This document shows positions 33,764-43,221 of a DNA stretch of 64,000 nucleotides, piece after piece. The number at the start of each line of letters is the position of its first letter. The stretch's first letter is position 1. The translations under genes and the position numbers were made by a program. The notes under the pieces were generated by a model that was not told the origin of the DNA, did no database searches, and saw nothing but the letters and a program-made list of their open reading frames with translations. This DNA is from Olleya sp. Bg11-27. GTDB taxonomy: Bacteria > Bacteroidota > Bacteroidia > Flavobacteriales > Flavobacteriaceae. The stretch lies in assembly GCF_002831645.1 (NCBI RefSeq), contig NZ_CP025117.1:2433001-2497000 (forward strand), read 5' to 3'.

Positions 33764-34237
33764 ATGAAAAAATTACTGTTTCTATTTATGTTATGCGCGT
33801 CGTTTACAATGATTGCTCAAGACGATGATTTTGAAGATTACGAGTCTAATTTAAATTGGTTAACGGATTTGGCAGAAGCTAAAAACGAAGCTGAAGCTTC
33901 TAAAAAACCAATTCTAATTTATTTTACAGGAAGCGATTGGTGTGCCCCATGTAAAATGTTGAAAAAAGATTTTTTCTACTCAGAAGCATTTGAAGAGAAA
34001 GCAGATCAATTTGTGTTACTAATGATTGATATGCCAAGACGGGTTGATATTATATCTGAAGAACAACAAAAAAAGAATAATAACGTCGTTAGTAAATATA
34101 ATACATCAGGAGGCTACCCTAATTTAGTGGTGTTAAATGATAAATTACATATAATAGGAGAATTATCTGGGTATACATTTTTAAGAGAAACAGACAGACA
34201 TTTTGCTTTTATAGAGGCGATTCTAGAAAATTACTAG
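33764..34237 (+). CDS. Exported thioredoxin-like protein (157 aa)
   Basis: I start at ATG 33764, where a signal peptide begins (MKKLLFLFMLCASFTMIAQ). An in-frame GTG at 33701 would bury it. The mature protein has the thioredoxin active site CAPC in the context YFTGSDWCAPCKMLKKDFF, and the cis-Pro loop GGYPNLVVLN. It resembles the DUF255/thioredoxin_7-type periplasmic thiol proteins of Bacteroidota. A role in disulfide reduction or protein folding in the periplasm is inferred. A terminator follows. Confidence 0.85.
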   Translation: MKKLLFLFMLCASFTMIAQDDDFEDYESNLNWLTDLAEAKNEAEASKKPILIYFTGSDWCAPCKMLKKDFFYSEAFEEKADQFVLLMIDMPRRVDIISEEQQKKNNNVVSKYNTSGGYPNLVVLNDKLHIIGELSGYTFLRETDRHFAFIEAILENY

Positions 34238-34260
34238 ACTATTAAAATATAACCCTATTA

Positions 34261-34295
34261 AAAAACGTCTAAATTAAGTTTTAGGCGTTTTTTTT
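34261..34295 (+). terminator. Terminator after the thioredoxin-like gene
   Basis: AAAAACGTCTAAA pairs with TTTAGGCGTTTTT (one G-T pair), loop ATTAAG, then more T. It lies 24 bases after the stop. Confidence 0.85.
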
Positions 34296-34341
34296 ATAGC
34301 TTAAATTCTTTTAAATTTGACTACTAATAAAAACGATAGAG

Positions 34342-35535
34342 ATGCCAGGATTTGAAAGCTTTGGAGATTTAGAGCGAAAAGAAGTAGAAGATGTACTAGA
34401 TAATGGAGTATTAATGCGTTATGGTTTTGATGGCATGCGTAATGGACATTATAAAGCGAAGTCTTTAGAAACAGAAATACAAAAGACATTACAGGTTAAC
34501 CATGCACAATTAGTAACTAATGGTACAGCGGCGGTATCTGTTGCTTTAGCTTTAGCGGGTATTGGAGCTGGAGACGAGGTTATTATGCCTTGTTTTACGT
34601 TTGTTGCTAGTTTTGAGGCGATCATGATGTTAGGAGCTATTCCTGTATTAGTCGATATTGATGATACATTAACCGTAGATCCAGAGGCTGTAAAAAGCGC
34701 TATTACGTCTAAAACAAAAGCAATCATGCCAGTACACATGTGTGGTAGTATGGCTAATCTAGACGCGCTTAAGCAAATAGCGGAAGACCATAATTTAAAA
34801 TTGATTGAAGATGCTTGTCAAGCTATCGGGGGAACTTATAAAGGAAAGGCTTTAGGAACTTACGGAGATTTGGGGTGTTTTAGTTTTGACTTTGTTAAAA
34901 CGATAACTTGTGGAGAAGGTGGCGCAGTCGTTACAAATAACCCAGAGTATGCCAAACATGCCGATTTGTTTACAGATCATGGACATGACCATATTGGAAG
35001 TGATAGAGGAGCGGAAACGCACCCTTATTTAGGTTATAATTTCAGAATTTCAGAATTGAATGCAGCAGTAGGTTTAGCACAAGTGAGACGTTTAAAAGAC
35101 TTTATTGCTATTCAGAAAAAAAATTACACGATTTTAAGAGAGGCGTTGTCAACTATTCCGGAAGTAACTTTTAGAACAGTACCTGAAGGCGGAGAAGAAA
35201 GTTACGCTTTTTTAAGTTTCTTTTTACCAAATTTAGAAACGACAAGAAAGACATCTGCTGCGTTTAAAGAGTCAGGTGTTGATGTTTGTTTTCATTATTA
35301 TGATAACAACTGGCACTATATTAGAAAATGGGACCATTTAAAAGATATAAAAACGCTGTATCCAGTGTCTAAAGACGTTAAAGACGGTTTAGCTTATCTT
35401 AAAGATAAAACGTTTGAAAAATCAGACCATTTTATTGGTAGAAACATCTCTTGTCTAATCAAATTATCTTGGACAGAAGAAGAAACAAGACAACGTGCAC
35501 AACTTATGGTTGAAGCTATAAAAGCATCACTGTAG
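34342..35535 (+). CDS. kdnA: KdnA-like PLP-dependent sugar aminotransferase (DegT/DnrJ/EryC1/StrS)
   Basis: The protein (397 aa) starts MPGFESFGDLERKEVEDVLD and has the PLP lysine in SFDFVKTITCGEGGAVVTNN, the HMCGSMANLD and EDACQAIGG motifs, and FRISELNAA. These match, as I remember the family, KdnA of Shewanella, which makes 8-amino-3,8-dideoxy-D-manno-octulosonate from the 8-keto sugar for lipopolysaccharide. The blocks DHGHDHIGSDRGAETHP and NNWHY are shared too. The oxidase KdnB is not next to it, so it must be elsewhere or the substrate differs. It is cytoplasmic and monocistronic, with terminators on both sides. Confidence 0.75.
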   Translation: MPGFESFGDLERKEVEDVLDNGVLMRYGFDGMRNGHYKAKSLETEIQKTLQVNHAQLVTNGTAAVSVALALAGIGAGDEVIMPCFTFVASFEAIMMLGAIPVLVDIDDTLTVDPEAVKSAITSKTKAIMPVHMCGSMANLDALKQIAEDHNLKLIEDACQAIGGTYKGKALGTYGDLGCFSFDFVKTITCGEGGAVVTNNPEYAKHADLFTDHGHDHIGSDRGAETHPYLGYNFRISELNAAVGLAQVRRLKDFIAIQKKNYTILREALSTIPEVTFRTVPEGGEESYAFLSFFLPNLETTRKTSAAFKESGVDVCFHYYDNNWHYIRKWDHLKDIKTLYPVSKDVKDGLAYLKDKTFEKSDHFIGRNISCLIKLSWTEEETRQRAQLMVEAIKASL

Positions 35536-35553
35536 TAATAATTAATTACATAA

Positions 35554-35588
35554 AAAAAGCTCCAATTTTAATTAATTGGAGCTTTTTT
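35554..35588. terminator. Bidirectional terminator between kdnA-like and ribB genes
   Basis: AAAAAGCTCCAATT pairs perfectly with AATTGGAGCTTTTT around TTAATT, flanked by A and T runs. It separates two converging genes. Confidence 0.9.
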
Positions 35589-35610
35589 GTTTTATACTAT
35601 GTTGTACGTT

Positions 35611-36765
35611 TTAGTACCCTACGTATTCTTCGATTTCTAAACCGTAACCAATCATTCCAACACGTTTAGTTTGTTGAGAATTAGAAATTAATTTTAATTT
35701 ATGAATGTTTAAATCGTGTAATATCTGTGCGCCAATTCCAAAATCTTTACTATCCATTGCAATTGCTGGTGCTTTTACAATCGTATTTGGCTTTTGTTCA
35801 CTTTTTAAAAGAGATAAACGTTGTAAAAGATTCATCGATTCCGCTTCCTGATTGATAAATAGGATAGCACCTTTTCCTTCGTCATTAATAACGCGGAACA
35901 TGTCATCTAATTTTTCGTCAGCATTATTTGTTAACGTTCCTAAGATGTCATTGTTTACTAATGTAGAATTCACGCGAGTTAAAACCGTATCGTCTTTTTT
36001 CCAGTCGCCTTTAGTTAAGGCTATGTGTACTTGGTTATTTGTCGTTTGTTGGTAGGCTCTTAATCTAAAACTTCCAAATCTAGTTTCGATATCAAAATCA
36101 TCTTTCTTTACAATTAAAGAATCGTGATCCATTCTGTAAGCAATCAAATCTTCAATAGAGACCAGTTTTAAATCAAACTTTTTAGCCACTTCAATTAACT
36201 GTGGTAAGCGTGCCATAGTCCCGTCTTCATTCATGATTTCTACAATCACTCCTGCTGGTTGCAAACCTGCTAGTCTTGCAAAATCAATAGCTGCTTCTGT
36301 ATGTCCAGTGCGTCTTAAAACACCGCCTTCTTTAGCTACTAAAGGAAAAATATGTCCAGGACGTGCTAAATCAAAAGGTTTAGTGTCAGCCTTCGTTAAA
36401 GCTTGAACCGTTTTAGCACGATCTCCTGCCGAAATACCTGTTGTAACACCTTGGCCTTTTAAATCTACGGAAACGGTAAATGCGGTCTCCATATGGTCTG
36501 TGTTATTGGTCACCATCATGTGTAAATCTAACTCTTCACAACGTTGTTCTGTTAACGGCGTACAGATTAAACCACGACCATGAGTCGCCATAAAGTTGAT
36601 CATTTCAGGTGTTACTAACTCGGCAGCAGCCACAAAGTCACCTTCGTTTTCTCTGTCTTCGTCATCAACGACTATAATAACTTTTCCGGCTTTTATGTCT
36701 TGTATAGCTTCTTCAATGGTATTTAATTTAAAAGCAGTATTGTCTTGTGTTTTTGTAGTATTCAT
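35611..36765 (-). CDS. ribB: 3,4-dihydroxy-2-butanone-4-phosphate synthase with degenerate GTP cyclohydrolase II domain
   Basis: The N-terminal 205 residues are Rib[14 protein letters not shown] carries the metal and substrate acids, [11 protein letters not shown] and [12 protein letters not shown] complete the site, and RxGHTEAA is intact. It makes the four-carbon unit of riboflavin from ribulose 5-phosphate. The C-terminal 170 residues are a RibA fold that has lost its zinc cysteines: the position of GDxxGSxxCDCG reads [15 protein letters not shown], and the RGHEGRG loop reads [11 protein letters not shown] cyclohydrolase activity is therefore unlikely. The final [11 protein letters not shown] and YGLEIEEYV blocks are kept, implying a structural role. 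It is the last gene of ftsK-lolA-lptF/G-ribB. Confidence 0.88.
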   Translation of the reverse strand: MNTTKTQDNTAFKLNTIEEAIQDIKAGKVIIVVDDEDRENEGDFVAAAELVTPEMINFMATHGRGLICTPLTEQRCEELDLHMMVTNNTDHMETAFTVSVDLKGQGVTTGISAGDRAKTVQALTKADTKPFDLARPGHIFPLVAKEGGVLRRTGHTEAAIDFARLAGLQPAGVIVEIMNEDGTMARLPQLIEVAKKFDLKLVSIEDLIAYRMDHDSLIVKKDDFDIETRFGSFRLRAYQQTTNNQVHIALTKGDWKKDDTVLTRVNSTLVNNDILGTLTNNADEKLDDMFRVINDEGKGAILFINQEAESMNLLQRLSLLKSEQKPNTIVKAPAIAMDSKDFGIGAQILHDLNIHKLKLISNSQQTKRVGMIGYGLEIEEYVGY

Positions 36766-36815
36766 AATAAATGTGTTGTCTTACAAAGATATTACATATG
36801 TATTAGTTATGATAT

Positions 36816-38984
36816 CTATGCGTCTATTTTTTGACGTCTATTAAAGTGAATTATTGGGTATAGTATAAACCCTAAAAGTGTAAATAAAGGTTGCTCTTGT
36901 TTATGCTTTATAATCTTTAGTAATTTGACATATTCTAAATAGGATTTGATGTAGTTAAAGACAAATACTATAAATGAAATAATACTAATTTGTATCCCTG
37001 CTAAAGCTAATTGGGGTTGTTCGTTATTTTTTAATATGAAATAAGAGAGAAACAAAATTAAAGCAATACTAAAAAACAGAAAGCTTAACTTGGAGACTGC
37101 TCTAAAGTCTATACTATCATTTTGGCTTAAAGTAATTGGTCTTTCTGTATAAAAGTCTTCACTGTTATGTGTTTTTATAGGATTATAGTTAGTGCCAAAA
37201 GCAATTTTATCGACTCTTAAAAAGTGAGTTAAAGGGTAGACTACGGCGCCAAGTATTTTTTGGATAATCGTCTCTTTTTTATTTGCCGTTAAAGCATTTA
37301 GCTTGTCAAAGGCAAAAGATGATTTAATGTAGTTGTATAAAAATACTATAAAGGCAACAGCACTAACTTGAATACCTGCCTCTGCGAATTGAGGAAGCTT
37401 ATTGTTTTTAAATACAAAGTATAGCAATCCCAAAACTAACGCTATACCAAAGCTAATACTGGTTATTTTTGAAAGCGTTTTATAGTTGTTAATGTCTTTT
37501 TCTTCAAAGGTAACCAACGATGTGCTTCCATTTAAGGTATCAAATTGAGCGCCACGATTAAATTTTTGATTATACCAATGTTTGATGGGTTGTGTAATAT
37601 GATCAAACTCAAAAATACCACGATCTTGTGTCGCTCGTGTTGTTAAAAAAATACTTAGTGGTAACATAATTAACGTAGAGAACCAAGCCGAGAGAGCGGG
37701 ATGTAAATTCCCGTTTTTCGCACTATTTTCTGCAAATAAACCTATGAAGTGATAACTTAAAAATAAGACAATTGCAATTACCATTGGTAATCCTAATCCT
37801 CCTTTTCTTATTAACGCGCCTAGCGGAGCACCAACAAAAAACAGTATAATACAAGCGATAGCCAAAGCAAACTTTTTATGCATTTGTATACCGTGCTTAT
37901 ATAAGTTTGTGTTTCTAGCTTTTAAAATAGCTTGCTTAGATTTTATAATCTGTTGTGTACTAGAGGTACTGTTTATAGCATAATCTAAAACTTGTATTAT
38001 ACGTTTGTCTTTAAAAATATCAAGTATTTCTCCAGTATAAATGCTATCTTTTTTAGGGGTAACCGTTAAGTTTAACGTCGCTAAATTGGTTCTGTTATAT
38101 AAAGAATTAGAAAACTCTTTTACAATAGTATTACGTTCTATTTTTAAAGAATCTATTGCATAGTTCAATTCTGCAACATTTAACATGGTGTATTTGTCGT
38201 CAATATTTTTCTCATCTAAGTCAATATTGTTTAGTTGAGACAAATCCATATTCATAACGTGCTTTTTAAAAGCAGCTTTAGTGAATGGTTTCTTGTTCCG
38301 TTCTTTTATTTTTTTTGGTGGTGTATCATCATAATAATACCCATTATATAAAATAAGTTTTAATATGTTGGAGTCTTTGGCACTAGCTAATTCGCCCCGT
38401 TCGGCGACAATAGTAGTGTAGTTACCGGCAAAATTTTTACCACTTTTTTGATGGATAGTGACTCCTTTTAAATACTGGCCATTTTCTCCTGATTTTTTTT
38501 CTACTTTAATATTGAAAGCTTCACCAATATCATTAAACTGTCCTTCTGCAATAATCATAGCAGGTTTGACTTTGGCAATATTTTTTCTAAGATTGTAACT
38601 GTTATATTCTGCCCATGGGATGACGTTATTACTAAAAAAGAAGGTCAGTATGGATAAGCCTACAATAAAGATACCTAAACCTGACATCGCACGTTGTAGT
38701 GAAATCCCTGTAGATTTCATGGCTGCAAACTCATAGTTTTCGGCAAAATTACCAAAAACCATAATAGAGGCTAGTAAAATAGTAAGGGGTAAAATTAAAG
38801 GAATTAGGGTAGGAGTTATGTACATTAAAAACTTAAGGACCGTTACTAAGTCCAGATCTTTACCTGCTAATTCTTTTATATATAACCATATCGCTTGTAA
38901 AACAAAAATCAGCATGAGTATAACAAACACGCTGATAAAGGTTTTAAGATATGTAGTTAATATGTACCTATCTAATATTTTCAC
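36816..38984 (-). CDS. LptF/LptG-type lipopolysaccharide-export permease with duplicated C-terminal module (722 aa)
   Basis: The first about 470 residues are a YjgP/YjgQ permease: three N-terminal membrane helices, a periplasmic beta-jellyroll (VTIHQKSGKNFAGNYTTI), and three more helices around LILYNG...ALACIILFFVGAPLGALIRKGG (shown as separate blocks). It works with LptB to move LPS from the inner membrane to the outer membrane. The remaining about 250 residues are extra and contain two copies of a module with paired helices: FKNNKLPQFAEAGIQVSAVA... and LKNNEQPQLALAGIQISIIS.... Usual LptF/G length is near 360. The gene starts 6 bases after lolA. Confidence 0.82.
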   Translation of the reverse strand: MKILDRYILTTYLKTFISVFVILMLIFVLQAIWLYIKELAGKDLDLVTVLKFLMYITPTLIPLILPLTILLASIMVFGNFAENYEFAAMKSTGISLQRAMSGLGIFIVGLSILTFFFSNNVIPWAEYNSYNLRKNIAKVKPAMIIAEGQFNDIGEAFNIKVEKKSGENGQYLKGVTIHQKSGKNFAGNYTTIVAERGELASAKDSNILKLILYNGYYYDDTPPKKIKERNKKPFTKAAFKKHVMNMDLSQLNNIDLDEKNIDDKYTMLNVAELNYAIDSLKIERNTIVKEFSNSLYNRTNLATLNLTVTPKKDSIYTGEILDIFKDKRIIQVLDYAINSTSSTQQIIKSKQAILKARNTNLYKHGIQMHKKFALAIACIILFFVGAPLGALIRKGGLGLPMVIAIVLFLSYHFIGLFAENSAKNGNLHPALSAWFSTLIMLPLSIFLTTRATQDRGIFEFDHITQPIKHWYNQKFNRGAQFDTLNGSTSLVTFEEKDINNYKTLSKITSISFGIALVLGLLYFVFKNNKLPQFAEAGIQVSAVAFIVFLYNYIKSSFAFDKLNALTANKKETIIQKILGAVVYPLTHFLRVDKIAFGTNYNPIKTHNSEDFYTERPITLSQNDSIDFRAVSKLSFLFFSIALILFLSYFILKNNEQPQLALAGIQISIISFIVFVFNYIKSYLEYVKLLKIIKHKQEQPLFTLLGFILYPIIHFNRRQKIDA

Positions 38985-38990
38985 TTAAAA

Positions 38991-39626
38991 TTAATCCAGT
39001 TTATTGATGTAATAGTCCTTATACTTACTTTCGTCAAAGGTAAATAAGGATTTTGATAATGTCTCATTAGTTTTAAAAGAATTTACAGTTAAAGTGGTTT
39101 TTGTGCCGTTTTTTCCAACTTCGATCAACCTGTAAATATGTTTTGTTTTGGTATCAACCCCTAATAAGACGTTTTTGATTTCAGAATTTGAATCTATTGG
39201 AATAAGTTTCACAAACTGAATTTTACGACCACTAACATCTTGTATGATGTCCATTTTATATGTAAAACCGTCTTGATAAAAGGATAACATTTTACTTGGT
39301 GTAATTGTACTTTCGTCTTGATCACTACCTTTAGATACTGTTATTTCTTCATCTTCAGGACTAATGCTGAAAATACTTTTACCATCAAAAATACGGGTAA
39401 TACCTAAAATATTCAGACGGTATTTTTCACCTTGCATGACGACATCACCTTTAGTCTCTTGCTTGATATTTTCTTCAGTATTTTCTAAAACGTATTTAAA
39501 ATCTATTGAAATATTATCATAGCTTTTCGCTTTTGCTGATACTTCATCTAATAATTTTTTCGCATCATTATTTTGTGCGAATAGAGTACTGGTAGCTAAT
39601 AAAAATAATACTAATAATTTTTTCAT
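38991..39626 (-). CDS. lolA: Outer-membrane lipoprotein carrier LolA (211 aa)
   Basis: A signal peptide (MKKLLVLFLLATSTLFAQ) is followed by the LolA fold, recognisable in ISIDFKYVLEN, the KGDVVMQGEKYRLNI strand, DGKSIFSISPEDEEI and the C-terminal TLTVNSFKTNETLSKSLFTF with FDESKY. LolA shuttles lipoproteins across the periplasm. It lies between ftsK (11 bases upstream) and the lptF/G-like gene (6 bases downstream), the usual Bacteroidota arrangement for envelope biogenesis. Confidence 0.88.
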   Translation of the reverse strand: MKKLLVLFLLATSTLFAQNNDAKKLLDEVSAKAKSYDNISIDFKYVLENTEENIKQETKGDVVMQGEKYRLNILGITRIFDGKSIFSISPEDEEITVSKGSDQDESTITPSKMLSFYQDGFTYKMDIIQDVSGRKIQFVKLIPIDSNSEIKNVLLGVDTKTKHIYRLIEVGKNGTKTTLTVNSFKTNETLSKSLFTFDESKYKDYYINKLD

Positions 39627-39637
39627 CTTAATTGTAA

Positions 39638-42067
39638 TTAATTTTTTTCGTTTTCTAATAATTGATCTAGTGCCACTAAATCTGTTACTAACACTTGTCT
39701 GGCTTTACTACCTTCAAAACCACCGACAATACCGGCTGCCTCTAATTGATCAATTAAACGCCCTGCACGATTGTATCCTAGTTTTAATTTACGCTGTAAT
39801 AAGGACGCAGAACCTTGTTGTGCTGTAACAATAATTTCAGCAGCATCTTTAAATAATTTATCTCTGTCTGATATATCTACATCAAGACTTGTGCCACTTT
39901 CTTCTCCAACATATTCTGGGAGTAAATAAGCATCAGGATAAGCTTTCTGATTTCCTATAAAATCAACTATTTTTTCGACTTCTGGTGTGTCAACAAAAGC
40001 ACATTGTACACGGATCATGTCATTACCTTGTGTATATAACATATCTCCACGTCCAATTAGTTGATCGGCACCACCGGCATCTAATATTGTTCTAGAATCT
40101 ATTTTACTAGAAACTCTAAAGGCAATACGTGCCGGGAAATTGGCCTTTATAATACCCGTAATAACGTTTACAGAAGGTCGTTGTGTTGCAATAATTAAGT
40201 GAATACCAATGGCACGTGCTAATTGTGCTAAACGGGCGACAGGTGTTTCTACTTCTTTACCTGCAGTCATAATTAAATCGGCAAACTCATCAACAACCAA
40301 AACAATATACGGTAAGTACGCATGACCGTCGTTAGGATTTAATTTACGCGCTTTAAATTTGGTGTTATATTCTACAATGTTACGACATAATGCATTTTTA
40401 AGCATTTCATAACGGTTATCCATTTCTATACACAACGAGTTTAAAGTATGGATTACTTTAGTGTTGTCAGTAATAATAGCTTCTGCTTCATCAGGAAGTT
40501 TGGCTAAGTAATGTCTTTCTATTTTATTAAATAATGTTAATTCTACTTTCTTAGGATCCACTAGTACAAATTTAACTTCCGCAGGATGTTTTTTGTATAA
40601 TAATGAGGTCAGTACAGCATTTAAACCTACCGATTTACCTTGTCCAGTAGCACCTGCCATTAATAAGTGAGGCATTTTGGCTAAATCAATCACTAAAGTC
40701 TCGTTGCTAATGGTTTTACCAATAGCTATTGGTAAATACATATCTGTATTTTGGAACTTTTGAGAAGCAATAACAGAACGCATAGATACTATGGTCGAGT
40801 TTTTATTTGGGACCTCGATACCAATAGTCCCTTTACCAGGAATAGGAGCAATAATACGTATTCCTAAAGCCGATAGTGATAAGGCTATATCGTCTTCTAA
40901 GTTTTTAATTTTAGAAATTCTTATTCCGGCTTCTGGTACAATTTCATATAATGTAACCGTTGGTCCAATAGTTGCTTTAATACTAGCAATACCAATTTTG
41001 TAGTTATTTAAAGTATCTACAATTCGGTTTTTATTTTCTTCAAGTTCTTCTTGGTTAATAGTAACACCTTCATTATCGTATTTTTTAAGTAAATCTAAAG
41101 GAGGAAACTGATAGTTTCCTAATTCTAACGTAGGGTCAAATTGACCAAAGTCTTCAACTAATTTATTGGCGAGATTATCCGTTTCTGATAATTCTTCTTT
41201 TACCGCTTCCACTTCAATTTCCATTTGAGGTTCCTCAATTTCAATTTTCGGAATTTCAATTTCAATTTTAGGTGATTTTACTTCTGTTTTAGTTACCTTT
41301 TTAGGAGTGTCTTGACTCAGTTCAATAGCTTTAGTAACCTCGATTTTAGAATGATTAGAAATCGTCGGTTCTACTTTTTTATCGACATCAAAAGCAGATT
41401 TTATATCTTCAGCTTCGTCAGAATGTGCATTATCTACAGGTACGAAGTCTTCATTAAAGTCGTCTTTAATATTGTTCTGTGCTTTCTTAAAAAATGCGGC
41501 AATACGTTGTGGAGTAAATTTAAATCTGATCGCTAAATAGGTAATAAAAGCAAAGATTAATAATAGGATAGTCCCAATCTTTCCAATATAATCTTGACAA
41601 TAGGAATTAATTTCAAATCCAACAACGCCGCTTAGGCTATCATTTTTATGAGTAAAAAAACCAAAGAACACAGATACCCATAGCATGACTAAAAGGCCCC
41701 AAAACCAATGTTTACGTAATTTAGCTTTACTCAAGTCTGTTAGGACATACACTCCAGATAAAAAGGTTAGTCCAGAGATAATAAAGGCTGCAATACCAAA
41801 ACCACGTTGCACAAATAAATGACTAATCCAAGCCCCAAGCTTACTTAGCCAATTTTTAGTTTCGACGTCTCTAGAGGCAAATTCGCTTAAAACGCTCTGA
41901 TCCGTTTTTCCAGTAAATAAATAGGATAGAAAAGCGATAAAAAACAGAAGACCTAAAATAACCAAAAAGCTTCCAAGGACTAGCTTTTGTTGGCTAGATA
42001 GCTTGAAATCAGGTTTTTTGATACTGACTTTCTTTTTGGGCTTCGTTTGTTTTTTTGCTTTCGCCAT
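39638..42067 (-). CDS. ftsK: DNA translocase FtsK/SpoIIIE (809 aa)
   Basis: Four N-terminal membrane helices (from LVLGSFLVILGLLFFIAFLS to GTILLLIFAFITYLAIRF) anchor it at the division site. An acidic, low-complexity linker follows at about 210-300, with EIEIPKIEIEEPQMEIEVE-like repeats. The motor domain has Walker A GATGQGKS and Walker B VLVVDEFADL, and a C-terminal winged-helix gamma domain (LLQRKLKLGYNRAGRLIDQL) reads chromosome polarity signals. It clears the chromosome terminus before septation and activates XerCD. It begins the ftsK-lolA-lptF/G-ribB run. Confidence 0.93.
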   Translation of the reverse strand: MAKAKKQTKPKKKVSIKKPDFKLSSQQKLVLGSFLVILGLLFFIAFLSYLFTGKTDQSVLSEFASRDVETKNWLSKLGAWISHLFVQRGFGIAAFIISGLTFLSGVYVLTDLSKAKLRKHWFWGLLVMLWVSVFFGFFTHKNDSLSGVVGFEINSYCQDYIGKIGTILLLIFAFITYLAIRFKFTPQRIAAFFKKAQNNIKDDFNEDFVPVDNAHSDEAEDIKSAFDVDKKVEPTISNHSKIEVTKAIELSQDTPKKVTKTEVKSPKIEIEIPKIEIEEPQMEIEVEAVKEELSETDNLANKLVEDFGQFDPTLELGNYQFPPLDLLKKYDNEGVTINQEELEENKNRIVDTLNNYKIGIASIKATIGPTVTLYEIVPEAGIRISKIKNLEDDIALSLSALGIRIIAPIPGKGTIGIEVPNKNSTIVSMRSVIASQKFQNTDMYLPIAIGKTISNETLVIDLAKMPHLLMAGATGQGKSVGLNAVLTSLLYKKHPAEVKFVLVDPKKVELTLFNKIERHYLAKLPDEAEAIITDNTKVIHTLNSLCIEMDNRYEMLKNALCRNIVEYNTKFKARKLNPNDGHAYLPYIVLVVDEFADLIMTAGKEVETPVARLAQLARAIGIHLIIATQRPSVNVITGIIKANFPARIAFRVSSKIDSRTILDAGGADQLIGRGDMLYTQGNDMIRVQCAFVDTPEVEKIVDFIGNQKAYPDAYLLPEYVGEESGTSLDVDISDRDKLFKDAAEIIVTAQQGSASLLQRKLKLGYNRAGRLIDQLEAAGIVGGFEGSKARQVLVTDLVALDQLLENEKN

Positions 42068-42128
42068 TATAGGGTTTTAGTTTGGGTAAAAATACAAATA
42101 GTTAACGTTTATCCTAATGGATAATTGT

Positions 42129-42497
42129 TTAAAATACTTTTGGAATGTAAATTATTAACCCAATGATAGAAGCCGCTATGGAGGCTATAAAAACAGCGCC
42201 TGCTGCGATGTCTTTAATAAAACCAATTTTTTCGTGATGTTCAGGGTGAATAAAATCCGCAATAGCTTCAATAGCAGTGTTCACGCCTTCCACACTCATA
42301 ACTAGTCCTATGGCAAAACATTGCATGATCCATTCTGTGGAAGAAATCTCATAATAAAAACCACCAATGGTCATGATAATAGCAATACAAAATTGGATTT
42401 TGATACTAGCTTCTGTCTTTAAAAGTAAGAGCATGCCCTTAAAGGCATACCCTACACTTTTTAAACGATTGATTATAAAAGGTTCCTTTTTACTCAT
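42129..42497 (-). CDS. dgkA: Diacylglycerol kinase, DgkA family (122 aa)
   Basis: Three membrane helices and the active-site stretch MSVEGVNTAIEAIADFIHPE (E in the VE-x-x-N-T-AIE signature) identify an undecaprenol/diacylglycerol kinase. The sequence HHEKIGFIKDIAAGAVFIAS completes the metal and ATP site (KD-x-AAGAV). The enzyme phosphorylates lipid alcohols in the inner membrane. It overlaps the 3' end of tpx by 8 bases, so the two are co-transcribed. Confidence 0.9.
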   Translation of the reverse strand: MSKKEPFIINRLKSVGYAFKGMLLLLKTEASIKIQFCIAIIMTIGGFYYEISSTEWIMQCFAIGLVMSVEGVNTAIEAIADFIHPEHHEKIGFIKDIAAGAVFIASIAASIIGLIIYIPKVF

Positions 42498-42996
42498 CTA
42501 ATAAGGCCTCAAGCGATGCTTTATAATTAGGTTCGTCAGCCACTTCTTGTACTTGTTCTGTATATTTTACAACACCATTTTCATCTAAAACAACGACACA
42601 TCTAGAATCTAAACCTTCAAAAGGTCCAGTAGCAAACTCTAAACCATAGTCTTTACCAAATTGCCCTGTTTTAAAATCCGATAACATTACGACATTATCA
42701 ATCCCCTCTGCACCACAAAAACGTGCTTGTGCAAATGGCAAATCTCTAGAGATACATAATACTTTAGTGTTTTTCATTTCTGCTGCTTCTTTATTAAAAG
42801 AACGTACAGAGGTAGCACACGTGCCAGTATCCACACTTGGAAAGATATTTAAAACCACCTTTTGACCTTTAAAATCTGATAATTTATGTGTAGATAAATC
42901 ACTTGCAGTTAAAGTAAAGTCAGGAGCTTGTGCTCCAATTTCTGGAAGATTACCTATTGTTTCGACAGGTGTACCGCCTAATGTTATTTTTGCCAT
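42490..42996 (-). CDS. tpx: Thiol peroxidase Tpx (168 aa)
   Basis: It is an atypical two-cysteine peroxiredoxin. The peroxidatic Cys lies in VLNIFPSVDTGTCATSVRSF (the TxxC motif), and a resolving Cys in LPFAQARFCGAEGIDNV. The N-terminus (LGGTPVETIGNLPEIGAQAP) is typical of Tpx. It reduces peroxides using thioredoxin, with no signal peptide and so cytoplasmic. It forms an operon with dgkA. With katG and the fasciclin gene nearby, no common regulation can be claimed. Confidence 0.93.
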   Translation of the reverse strand: MAKITLGGTPVETIGNLPEIGAQAPDFTLTASDLSTHKLSDFKGQKVVLNIFPSVDTGTCATSVRSFNKEAAEMKNTKVLCISRDLPFAQARFCGAEGIDNVVMLSDFKTGQFGKDYGLEFATGPFEGLDSRCVVVLDENGVVKYTEQVQEVADEPNYKASLEALLDE

Positions 42997-43221
42997 TTTG
43001 AATTGTTTTGGTTAAAGTATAAAATTAACAATAATTAGAAGCTTAAACTATTTGTTTTCTTTTTTTATTCATTTTTAAAATTGAAACTGAAAATCAATGT
43101 GTTGCTACTATGGTTTCGTTAATAAAGTGTTAAACGATTATTTTTTAAAAACCGAGTCGTTTGTGTTTTCGTTTATAGGACTGTAACAAATAAATAACTA
43201 ATTTAATAAAACACTAAAATT

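Noticed and set aside
36766-36815. FMN riboswitch near ribB
   Set aside because: The ribB leader is only about 50 bases within an operon and shows none of the conserved RFN-element blocks.
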